Source: Burkholderiaceae bacterium
GTDB taxonomy: Bacteria; Pseudomonadota; Gammaproteobacteria; Burkholderiales; Burkholderiaceae_C
Direction of reading: 5' to 3'
DNA: 64,000 nucleotides
Assembly: GCA_024235995.1 (NCBI GenBank)
Contig: JACKLI010000001.1
Location: 1,550,001 to 1,614,000 of the forward strand
The position numbers were made by a program, and so were the translations under genes. This document shows, in pieces, positions 48,110-55,226 of the stretch (positions are counted from its first letter, which is position 1; every line of letters begins with the position of its first letter). The notes under the pieces are model-generated. The model saw only the letters and a list, made by a program, of their open reading frames with translations, searched no databases and was not told the DNA's origin.

Positions 48110-49090
48110 TCAATCCGGGATCAGCACCAGCTTGCCCATGTGCTGGCTGCGCACGATGTACTCGTACGCCTCGCCGATGGCGGGCAGGGCAAAGGTGCGC
48201 TCCACCGGCAGCCGCAGCCTGCCCGCGCGGAAGAAGGGCAGCAGGTCGCGCGCGCAGGCCTGCACGCAATCCAGGCGCTCCTGCTCGCTGCGGGTGCGGA
48301 AGGTGGCGCCGATCAGCTTCAGACGGTTCAGCCACAGCTGGTTGATGTCCAGGCGCGCGTACTGGGCCCCGCCCAGCCGCGCCAGATTGACCAGGCGGCC
48401 CTTGACCGCCAGGCTTTTGACGTGGTCCTCGAAAACGGTGCCGCCGATGGTGTCGATGATGATGTCCACGCCGCGCCCGCCGGTGGCGGCCATGATGGCC
48501 TCGACCTGGTCCTGGCTGGATGCATCGATGCCGACATCCATGCCGAATGGGGCCAGCTGCTCCAGCTTTTGCGCCGAGCGCGAAGAGGCGATCACGGGCG
48601 CGGCGCCGAGCGCCGAGGCGATCATGATGGCGGCCATGCCCACGCCGCCGGACGCGCCGTTGATGAACACCGATTCGCCCGCCTTCAGCTCGCCGTTGCT
48701 CACCAGCGCGTCGTGCGCGGTGATGAACACGTTGGGAAACGCCGCCCCATCGATATACGACACATCGTCCGGCAGCGCCATCAGCGCCAGCGGCGCCGCG
48801 ATCACGTACTGCGCATGGCAGCCCCGGCCATGGCCCATCACGCGGTCGCCCACGCGCCAGCCCTGCACCTGCGAGCCCACGCAGTCGATCTCGCCCGCGA
48901 ACTCGACACCGGCCGTGACCGGCTGGCCGGCGCGGTGCTCGCGCATGTGCTTGATCTCGCCATAGTTGATGCCCGAGGCGCGCACGCGCACCCGCACTTC
49001 GCCGGGGCCGGGCTCGGGGATCGGGATGTCCTGGATCTCCAGCTGGCCGCCATCGGCGGTCGGCAACACGCGCACTGCTTGCATTTTCAT
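48110..49090 (-). CDS. Zinc-type alcohol dehydrogenase superfamily, quinone oxidoreductase-like
   Basis: A 326-residue MDR protein without the structural zinc loop, so nearer to NADPH:quinone oxidoreductases or enoyl reductases. It has VRASGINYGEIKHMREH, TAGVEFAGEIDCVGSQV, the NADP-binding FINGASGGVGMAAIMIASALGA, and GVDIIIDTIGGTVFEDHVKSL. ATG at 49090 is preferred, with CCGGAA upstream. It lies in the minus-strand block between BKACE and SDR genes, 22 bp from its neighbours on each side, so is clearly co-transcribed. Confidence 0.9.
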   Translation of the reverse strand: MKMQAVRVLPTADGGQLEIQDIPIPEPGPGEVRVRVRASGINYGEIKHMREHRAGQPVTAGVEFAGEIDCVGSQVQGWRVGDRVMGHGRGCHAQYVIAAPLALMALPDDVSYIDGAAFPNVFITAHDALVSNGELKAGESVFINGASGGVGMAAIMIASALGAAPVIASSRSAQKLEQLAPFGMDVGIDASSQDQVEAIMAATGGRGVDIIIDTIGGTVFEDHVKSLAVKGRLVNLARLGGAQYARLDINQLWLNRLKLIGATFRTRSEQERLDCVQACARDLLPFFRAGRLRLPVERTFALPAIGEAYEYIVRSQHMGKLVLIPD

Positions 49091-49112
49091 TTCCGGTAAC
49101 TCAGTTTCAAAA

Positions 49113-50048
49113 TCAAAACGCGACGGCATCTCGTCCCTTGAGTTGCAGCATGCGTCGCGCGTCGTCCGGTGTCGCTACCGCGAGATTGAGCGACTGCAGG
49201 ATCGAGACGATGCGCCGCACCTGCTGCGTGTTGCTGGTGGCCAATTGGCCCGGCCCGTCCCAGAGGGAATCCTCCAGCCCGACCCGGACGTTGCCGCCCA
49301 TCGCGGCGGCCTGCGCGGCAATGGGTATCTGGCTGCGGCCCGCACCCAGCACCGACCAGTAGTAGTCCTGCCCGAACAGACGCTCGGCCGTGCGGCGCAT
49401 GTGCATCACGTCGTCGGGGTGCGTGCCGATGCCTCCCAGCAGGCCGAACACCGTCTGGATGAAAAAAGGCGGCTTGAGGATGCCGCGGTCGATGAAATGC
49501 GCCGCGGTGTAGAGATGGCTGGTGTCGTAGCACTCGATCTCGAAACGGGTGCCATGGTCGGCGCAGGACTCCAGGATGTAGCGGATGTCCTTGAAGGTGT
49601 TGCGAAAGACCCGGTCTTCCGATCCTTCCAGGTAGGGGCGCTCCCAGTCGTGCTGGAAGTGCGCGTGCCGCTTCAGCATCGGGTAGAGGCCGAAATTCAT
49701 CGACCCCATGTTCAGCGAGGCCACCTCGGGCTTGAACCGGAGCGCCGGCTGCAGGCGCTCCTGCACGAGCATCGTCGGCGCGCCGCCCGTGGTGAGGTTG
49801 ATGACCACGTCCGAGCGCTCGGCGATGGCCGGCAGAAAGGCCCGGAACAGTTCCGGATCCTGCGACGGCTGGCCATCGCCGGGCTGCCGCGCGTGCAGGT
49901 GCACGATGGCGGCCCCGGCCTGCGCCGCGGCGACCGCTTCGTCGGCGATCTGCCCCGCCGTGATCGGCAGGTAGGGCGACATGCTCGGCGTGTGGATCGC
50001 GCCGGTCACGGCGCAGGTGACGATGACTTTGCCTTGCGGTGCGGCCAC
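49113..50048 (-). CDS. BKACE family (DUF849) beta-keto acid cleavage enzyme, paralog 1
   Basis: A 311-residue zinc-dependent TIM-barrel enzyme of the family that condenses a beta-keto acid with acetyl-CoA and cleaves it (first known as 3-keto-5-aminohexanoate cleavage enzyme). It has VIVTCAVTGAIHTPSMSPYLPITAGQIADEAVAAAQAGAAIVHLHAR, with HLH zinc ligands, and FEIECYDTSHLY and GGNVRVGLEDSLW. The start is GTG at 50048 with a GGAGG-like site. The partner paralog lies 16 bp upstream. Substrate not known. Confidence 0.93.
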   Translation of the reverse strand: MAAPQGKVIVTCAVTGAIHTPSMSPYLPITAGQIADEAVAAAQAGAAIVHLHARQPGDGQPSQDPELFRAFLPAIAERSDVVINLTTGGAPTMLVQERLQPALRFKPEVASLNMGSMNFGLYPMLKRHAHFQHDWERPYLEGSEDRVFRNTFKDIRYILESCADHGTRFEIECYDTSHLYTAAHFIDRGILKPPFFIQTVFGLLGGIGTHPDDVMHMRRTAERLFGQDYYWSVLGAGRSQIPIAAQAAAMGGNVRVGLEDSLWDGPGQLATSNTQQVRRIVSILQSLNLAVATPDDARRMLQLKGRDAVAF

Positions 50049-50064
50049 GGTCCTGCCTCCGGCT

Positions 50065-51123
50065 TCAATGCGTCTTGCGCAAAAAACCCTGGGTGGCGCC
50101 GTTGCGGTTCGGCGCAAACCCGTTCTGCGCCAGCGTTTCTTCCACGGTCTCGAAGAACACGCCGATGCGGCTGATCTGGCGCGCTTGTTTTGCCGTGGCG
50201 ATGGGCCGGCGGAATTCACGCGCGATGCGCACGAGCTGCTCGATCTGCGAGACCGTGCTGGCCTTGGCGCTGCGATCCTGGTTCCACAGGCAGTCCTCGA
50301 TGCCGCAGCGCACGTGCAGGCCCATGGCGATGCCCATCATGTTGACCGGCAGCACGTTGCGCACGTTGCTTTCCACCGTGACCACGGCGCCATCGGGAAC
50401 GCCGCGCATGAAGTTGCCCAGGCTGTAGACGTTGGGCGTGTCCATGCCGCCGCCGATGGCCACCCAGTTCATCACCAGCGGCCCCTTGTAGAAGCCGCGG
50501 CGCATCAGGCGCTCCACCGACTCGAAGCTGTTGATGTTGTAGCACTGGAAGGCGCTCTGGATGCCGGCGGCCGACAGGCGCCGCACGTGCTCTTCGACCC
50601 ACAGCGGGTTCGCCGGCACGATCATGTCCTTGTAGGTGTCGAACAGCTTGGGGTTCTCGCGCGAGGTGCCGACGAAGTCGGCGTCTTCCGCGTGATCGGT
50701 GACGTTCATCTGCGAGGTGTTGACGGTGACCGTGACCTGGTCGGGCACGGGGTCGAGCTCGGCCAGCATGTGGCGCGTGTCGTCCGACAGCCACTTGGCC
50801 GCCTGGCCCTCGCCCTCGGGGGCGAAGGAGATGGAGCCGCCGACCTGGATGATCATCTCCGGCACGGCCTTGCGCACGCCCGCGATCAACTCATTGAACT
50901 TCGACAGCCGCTTGCTGCCCTTGCCGTCCAGCTCGCGCACATGCAGGTGCAGCACGGTGGCGCCGGCGTTGTAGCAATCCACCGCCTTCTGGATCTGCTG
51001 ATCCATCGTGACGGGGATGTCCTGCGGAAAATCCGCCGGCAGCCAACCCGGCGCATAGGGGGCGGCGGTGATGATCAGCGGCTGCTGGTTTTCGGGAAAG
51101 AGATGGCCGTCGAGGAAATTCAT
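50065..51123 (-). CDS. BKACE family (DUF849) beta-keto acid cleavage enzyme, paralog 2
   Basis: A 352-residue second BKACE-type protein, clearly diverged from its neighbour. It starts MNFLDGHLFPENQQPLIITAAPYAPGWLPADFPQDIPVTMDQQI. It has GATVLHLHVRELDGKGSKRLSKF with the HLH zinc site and GLHVRCGIEDCLW for the late zinc/substrate segment. Two adjacent BKACE genes suggest either a heteromer or two different beta-keto acids in the same pathway. A 131-bp gap (51124-51254) with a GC-rich hairpin separates it from the TauD gene upstream. Confidence 0.92.
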   Translation of the reverse strand: MNFLDGHLFPENQQPLIITAAPYAPGWLPADFPQDIPVTMDQQIQKAVDCYNAGATVLHLHVRELDGKGSKRLSKFNELIAGVRKAVPEMIIQVGGSISFAPEGEGQAAKWLSDDTRHMLAELDPVPDQVTVTVNTSQMNVTDHAEDADFVGTSRENPKLFDTYKDMIVPANPLWVEEHVRRLSAAGIQSAFQCYNINSFESVERLMRRGFYKGPLVMNWVAIGGGMDTPNVYSLGNFMRGVPDGAVVTVESNVRNVLPVNMMGIAMGLHVRCGIEDCLWNQDRSAKASTVSQIEQLVRIAREFRRPIATAKQARQISRIGVFFETVEETLAQNGFAPNRNGATQGFLRKTH

Positions 51124-51254
51124 GGTGGGTGTCCTTGCGATTGATGTCGGGTCAGAAGTTGTGACCAATCCCGGCGCTGTGCTTGCCCCGCCAAACTGCG
51201 GGGGTTCATTTTTTTGGCGAAAAACTCTGTTTTCGTCAGGGTGGGAGGAGGTCG

Positions 51255-52100
51255 TCAGTACGGACGGTCGCCGACGATCCCGGCGCGCTCCATCTTGCGC
51301 GGGGCTGGGAAGTAGTCGTTGCAGGCGTAATGCTGGGTGCTGCGGTTGTCCCAGACCGCGACGTCGCCCGGCTTCCACGACCATCGCACCTGGTATTCGG
51401 GGATGCTGGCGCGGCTGGTCAGATAGTTCAGCAGCAGCGATGCGCCGGGTGATTTGTCGATGCCGTGGCGCACGTTCGCCGGCGTGCTCCAGTTGACGAA
51501 GTGCGACGTGAAGCCCGCGCCGACGAACAGGATCTTCTCGCCTGTCTCGGGGTGGGTGCGGACCACGGGGTGCTCCGCGGTGGGGTGCTCCTGCACCAGC
51601 TTGGCACGCGCCTCGGGCGTCAGCACCGCGCCGAAGCTGTGCTCGATGCTGGCCTTGGCACGCAGGTCGGCGATCTGCGCCTTGACGTAGTCGGGCAGCT
51701 CCTCGTAGGCCTTCACCATGTTGACCCAGATGGTGTCGCCGCCGATCTCCGGGCACTCGATGCAGCGCAGCACCGCGCCCATGGCCGGGTGGGGGCGCCA
51801 CAAACCGTCGCAGTGGTAGGTGTTCTCGAAGCTGTGCGGATTGTCGCTGCGGTAGATGAGCACCAGGCCGGGATGGTCGGGATCGCTGCCGACCACCGGA
51901 TGGTCTTCCAGCGGACCGAAGCAGCGCGCGAACGCCACGTGCTCGGCCCGCGTGATGTCCTGCCCGCGGAAGAACAGGACGCGGTGCTTGAGCAGCGCGG
52001 CCTTAATCTCGGCGAACTGCTCGGCGTCGCGGGCGGCTTCCCCCAGGTGGACACCGGAAATCTCGGCGCCGATGGCGGGGGTGATTTGTCTGACTTTCAT
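51255..52100 (-). CDS. TauD/TfdA-family Fe(II)/2-oxoglutarate dioxygenase
   Basis: A 281-residue dioxygenase. The iron motif HxD is His96-Cys97-Asp98 in FENTYHCDGLWRPHP. The distal His is in DNRSTQHYACNDY and the 2-oxoglutarate Arg in RKMERAGI. It has IGGDTIWVNMVKAYEELP, typical of TauD/TfdA. It may hydroxylate and so cleave a C-S, C-O or C-N bond to start substrate breakdown, as taurine or 2,4-D dioxygenases do (inference). AGGAGAC precedes the ATG. It is in line with a Bug receptor upstream and BKACE genes downstream. Confidence 0.93.
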   Translation of the reverse strand: MKVRQITPAIGAEISGVHLGEAARDAEQFAEIKAALLKHRVLFFRGQDITRAEHVAFARCFGPLEDHPVVGSDPDHPGLVLIYRSDNPHSFENTYHCDGLWRPHPAMGAVLRCIECPEIGGDTIWVNMVKAYEELPDYVKAQIADLRAKASIEHSFGAVLTPEARAKLVQEHPTAEHPVVRTHPETGEKILFVGAGFTSHFVNWSTPANVRHGIDKSPGASLLLNYLTSRASIPEYQVRWSWKPGDVAVWDNRSTQHYACNDYFPAPRKMERAGIVGDRPY

Positions 52101-52141
52101 GCCATGTCTCCTATGTCAGGAACCCGTGAAGATCGGGGGGT

Positions 52142-53107
52142 TCAAAAGCTCTTGATGCCGTACTTCTTGACAATGGCGGCGTTGCGCTCCGAAACCGCCG
52201 TGTCTTCGCGCTGGATCGCGGGCGTGTCGACGCTGAGGTCGGGCTCGCCCAGCTCGGCCAGCCGCTTCTGCACGGCGGGCTCGCTGGCCGCTTTCTTCAC
52301 GGCGGCCTGGACCTTGGCCAGCACGTCCGCTGGCAGCTTGGCCGAGCCCACCAGGCCGATCCAGCCCATGAACTGCAGTTCGGGATAGCCCACCTCGGCC
52401 GTGGTGGGTACGTCGGGCAGGAGGCGCGAACGCTGTTTGCCCGAGAAGGCATAGGCGCGCAGCTTGCCGCTCTTGATCATGGGCAAGGAAGTCAGGATGC
52501 CGTCGAACATGAAATCCACCTGCCCGCCCATCAAGGCCAGCAACGCGGGGGGCGAACCGGCGTAGCCCACGTGCTGCATGTCCAGGCCTGCCTTGTCGCT
52601 CAGGATCAGGCCGGCATAGTGGGAGGCGGTGCCCGCGCTGTAGGTGGAATAGGCCCCCTTGCGGGTCTTCAGATAGGTCACCAGGCTGGCGAAATCACGC
52701 GCGGGGGTGCTTGCCGGCGTGACCAGGACGACCCCCGAGCGGACCAGGGTCGCGATCGGCAGGATGTCCTTGAGCGGGTCGTACGGCAGCTTCATCACGT
52801 GCGGGCTTTCGGTCAGCACGTTGCTGGGCACCATCGCCAGGGTCTGGCCATCGGGCGCTGCCTGCAGCATGGCCTGCAGACCGATGGAGGCCGCCGCGCC
52901 CGGCTTGTTCTCGACCACCACCGGCTGCCCGATGTCGGTCGACAGCTGTTGCCCGACGACGCGGGCGATGGTGTCCGCGGTGCCGCCAGCCGGTGCCGGC
53001 ACGATCAGCCGGATCGGACGGTCGGCCCACGCCCAGGCGCTGGCAGCGAGCGCCCATGCTGCGAATGCCATGGTGGCGCGCACGGCCACTTTCGCTGTTG
53101 TTTTCAA
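52142..53107 (-). CDS. Bug/TctC-family periplasmic solute receptor
   Basis: A 321-residue TTT receptor. It has a signal peptide (KTTAKVAVRATMAFAAWALAASAWA) and the family segments RPIRLIVPAPAGGTADTIARVV, VENKPGAAASIGLQAM, YSTYSAGTASHYAGLIL and GSPPALLALMGGQVDFMFDG. The start is TTG at 53107: AAGGAG sits 8 bases upstream and no ATG is in frame nearby. As the first gene of the minus-strand BKACE block it probably brings in the block's substrate with a remote TctAB. Its promoter shares a 190-bp AT-rich region with the divergent CaiB gene. Confidence 0.93.
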   Translation of the reverse strand: MKTTAKVAVRATMAFAAWALAASAWAWADRPIRLIVPAPAGGTADTIARVVGQQLSTDIGQPVVVENKPGAAASIGLQAMLQAAPDGQTLAMVPSNVLTESPHVMKLPYDPLKDILPIATLVRSGVVLVTPASTPARDFASLVTYLKTRKGAYSTYSAGTASHYAGLILSDKAGLDMQHVGYAGSPPALLALMGGQVDFMFDGILTSLPMIKSGKLRAYAFSGKQRSRLLPDVPTTAEVGYPELQFMGWIGLVGSAKLPADVLAKVQAAVKKAASEPAVQKRLAELGEPDLSVDTPAIQREDTAVSERNAAIVKKYGIKSF

Positions 53108-53183
53108 AATGTTGTCTCCTTCGTGTGCCGTGATGTCAATTGATGCATATTAAGTATGGAGAGAATTTCCGACAAAAATTTGC

Positions 53184-53218
53184 TTTATTGGGGCATTAAT
53201 TTGTTTATTTGGGACATT
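53184..53218. promoter_or_regulatory. Direct repeats in the divergent Bug/CaiB control region
   Basis: TTTATTGGGGCATT (53184-53197) and TTTATTTGGGACATT (53204-53218) are 20 bp apart, i.e. two helix turns on one DNA face. They lie in an A/T-rich region unlike the surrounding DNA, between the divergent Bug (53107) and CaiB (53298) starts. An activator such as the AraC-type protein at 46274 could bind here (inference). Confidence 0.5.
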
Positions 53219-53297
53219 GGGACAGCAGGAAAAAGTGTTGCCAGGGACTTGTATCTACGATGCCGACCCTACGAATCGTTGGCAAAAGGCTTCAATC

Positions 53298-54458
53298 ATG
53301 CAAACCGATCTTCCGCTGTCCGGCGTCAAGGTGCTCGATCTTTCCCGCGTGCTGGCAGGCCCCTTGAGCACCATGGTGCTGGCCGATCTGGGCGCCGATG
53401 TCATCAAGGTGGAGCATCCGCAGCGCGGCGACGACACGCGCGACTGGGGCATGCAGATCGCCCCGGGCGAAACCACCTACTTCTATGGCTTCAACCGCAA
53501 CAAGCGCTCCATCGCCGTCGACATCGGCACGGCAGAAGGTGCGGCGACCATCCGGCAGCTTGCGGCCCAGTCCGATGTGGTGGTGGAGAACTTCAAGTCC
53601 GGCGGCATGGAGCGGTTCGGACTGGGCTATGAAGACCTGAAGGCTCTCAATCCGAAAATCGTCTACTGCGCCATTGCGGGCTACGACCGCGCGGGGCCGG
53701 AGGCGGCCCGGCCAGGCTACGACCTCGTGATCCAGGGCGAAAGCGGATTGATGGGCATCAATGGCGAAGCAGGCCGGCCGCCGCTCAAGTTCGGCGTTGC
53801 GGCGGTGGATCTTTTCACCGGCATGTACGCGGCGCAAGCCGTGCTCGCCGCGCTGTTCAAGACCCGGTCCACCGGCAAGGGATGCCGCATCGACCTCGCG
53901 CTGTACGACTGCGGGGTCATGATCAGCTCCTACTACGGGCTGGAGGCGCTGCTGCTGGGCGACGATCCGCCGCGCTACGGCAACGAGCACCCTTCCATCG
54001 TGCCCTACGGCGTGTTCCAGTCGGCCGACGGCCCGCTGGTCATCGCGGTGGGCAACAACCGCCAGTATCAAAATTTCTGCATCGACGTGCTCGGGCGCCC
54101 CGATCTTGCGCACGACGCGCGTTTCGAGACCAACCTCAAGCGAGCCCAAAACCGCGAGGCCCTCTCCGCGCTGCTGCACGCGGAACTGCTCAGGCACCCC
54201 CGGCAAGCGTTGCTCGACAGGCTGACGGCAGCTGGCATTCCCAACGGGCAGGTGCTGGGCCTGCACGAAGCGCTTGTTGGCACCAGAACACAAGCAGCGG
54301 GCCTGCTCAACAGACTGCCCCACCCCTCGGCTGGCGAGGTGTCGGTGTTGTCCTCGCCCTGGCGCTTTGACGGCCATCGTCTTCCGGTCAGGCGTCCTCC
54401 GCGTTTGGGTGAGCACTCGGAGGAAATCACCGCCGCACTCAAAGCCGGCTCGCTTTAG
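53298..54458 (+). CDS. CaiB/BaiF (family III) CoA-transferase
   Basis: A 386-residue family III CoA-transferase. It has LSGVKVLDLSRVLAGPLSTMVLADLGADVIKVEHPQRGDDTR, the catalytic Asp in RPGYDLVIQGESGLMG, and FGVAAVDLFTGMYAAQAVLAAL. ATG at 53298 (MQTDLPLSG) fits family starts; an earlier in-frame ATG at 53217 would add 27 residues without homology. Divergent from the BKACE block, it likely activates a pathway acid with CoA so that the SDR and cleavage enzymes can act. Less similar to the CaiB protein at 8984 than either is to the family core. Confidence 0.92.
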   Translation: MQTDLPLSGVKVLDLSRVLAGPLSTMVLADLGADVIKVEHPQRGDDTRDWGMQIAPGETTYFYGFNRNKRSIAVDIGTAEGAATIRQLAAQSDVVVENFKSGGMERFGLGYEDLKALNPKIVYCAIAGYDRAGPEAARPGYDLVIQGESGLMGINGEAGRPPLKFGVAAVDLFTGMYAAQAVLAALFKTRSTGKGCRIDLALYDCGVMISSYYGLEALLLGDDPPRYGNEHPSIVPYGVFQSADGPLVIAVGNNRQYQNFCIDVLGRPDLAHDARFETNLKRAQNREALSALLHAELLRHPRQALLDRLTAAGIPNGQVLGLHEALVGTRTQAAGLLNRLPHPSAGEVSVLSSPWRFDGHRLPVRRPPRLGEHSEEITAALKAGSL

Positions 54459-54742
54459 AACGTGTTTGCGATCTCCTCGTAGTGCCCTTTGCAGGGCAAC
54501 CCTTCGGGCAAGGCAGCAAAAAAGCCGCACTCGTCGTTGCGCACCTTGGCCAGGCCGCCGGCATGGCCTGCGGCGCGCGCCTCGATGGCGGCTTTTTGCT
54601 GCCTTGCGGGCACCATGAGGAGTTCGTGAACACGTTCTTGGGGCAATCCGGCCGATCCAATCCATGCAAAAATTGGCTTGACAATGTTTGCATAGGCAAT
54701 TAATAATTGCGGCCTTCCCGCCATGCCAAGCAAGCCAGTCAA
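54455..54742 (-). other. Uncertain minus-strand open frame, possibly a gene fragment
   Basis: One minus-strand frame reads MVPARQQKAAIEARAAG, then GLAKVRNDECGFFAALPEG and HYEEIANTF before a TAA that overlaps the CaiB stop. Codons in the last 40 residues show the high third-position GC of real genes here. I do not recognise a family. The upstream part of the frame crosses the MarR promoter and start, so a complete gene is unlikely; a fragment is possible. Confidence 0.2.
54678..54710 (+). promoter_or_regulatory. Near-consensus promoter with palindromic operator before the MarR gene
   Basis: TTGACA (54678-54683) is followed at 18 bp by AATAAT (54702-54707), five of six bases of the -10 consensus. 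The perfect palindrome GCAATTA-A-TAATTGC (54696-54710) covers the -10, as expected for an autorepressed MarR operator. The ATG at 54723 is only about 9 bases past the predicted transcription start and lacks a clear ribosome site. Confidence 0.7.
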
Positions 54743-55226
54743 GTCCGCACCGCCCCCGCGCTACTACGTGGCGGAGCATGCGCGTGCCGAAAACGGGCTG
54801 ATCTACATGCTGCGCCGGGCCCAGCTGGCGCTGGCGCAGCGCGTCAACGAGCAGATCGATCCCGGCAGCTCCACGCTGCCGCAATGGCTGCCGCTGCACA
54901 AGGTCCATGCGGGCTACGCCGACACCGTGGCCGAGCTGGCGCGCGTGTGCACGGTCGACGCCGGCTCGATGACGCGCCTGCTCGACCGGCTGGAGAAAAA
55001 GGGCCTGTGCCGGCGCGTGCGCAGCCAGAGCGACCGCCGGGTGGTGCACATCCAGCTGACACCGGCGGGCGTGGCCGTGGCCGAGCGCGTGCCGCGCATT
55101 CTGTGCGAGGTTTACAACCAGGCCCTGTCCGGCTTCACGCCGCAGGAATGGGCGCAGTTTCAGGCCCTGCTGGCCCGTCTGACCGAGGCCGCCCTGGCCT
55201 TGCCGGTCCACAAGGACGCATCATGA
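54723..55226 (+). CDS. MarR-family transcriptional regulator of an efflux operon
   Basis: A 167-residue winged-helix repressor. It has NGLIYMLRRAQLALAQRVNEQI for the dimer helix, the recognition region ARVCTVDAGSMTRLLDRLEKKGLCRRVRSQSDRRVVHIQLTPAG with the MarR wing DRR, and a C-terminal dimerisation helix. It leads the outer-membrane factor/EmrA/EmrB genes and overlaps the next gene (ATGA), an arrangement like emrR-emrAB. It likely represses the operon via the palindrome at 54696-54710 and is released by a phenolic or aromatic ligand (inference). Confidence 0.93.
   Translation: MPSKPVKSAPPPRYYVAEHARAENGLIYMLRRAQLALAQRVNEQIDPGSSTLPQWLPLHKVHAGYADTVAELARVCTVDAGSMTRLLDRLEKKGLCRRVRSQSDRRVVHIQLTPAGVAVAERVPRILCEVYNQALSGFTPQEWAQFQALLARLTEAALALPVHKDAS

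Noticed and set aside
51160..51225. GC-rich hairpin followed by a T run on the plus strand, terminator-like
   Set aside because: No plus-strand gene ends here. On the minus strand, where transcription runs from the TauD gene to the BKACE genes, no T run follows the stem, so termination is not supported.
54455..54742. Minus-strand hypothetical gene between the CaiB and MarR genes
   Set aside because: Kept only as a low-confidence feature: its 5' part overlaps the MarR promoter and start, and I recognise no family. A fragment is possible but a functional gene is unlikely.
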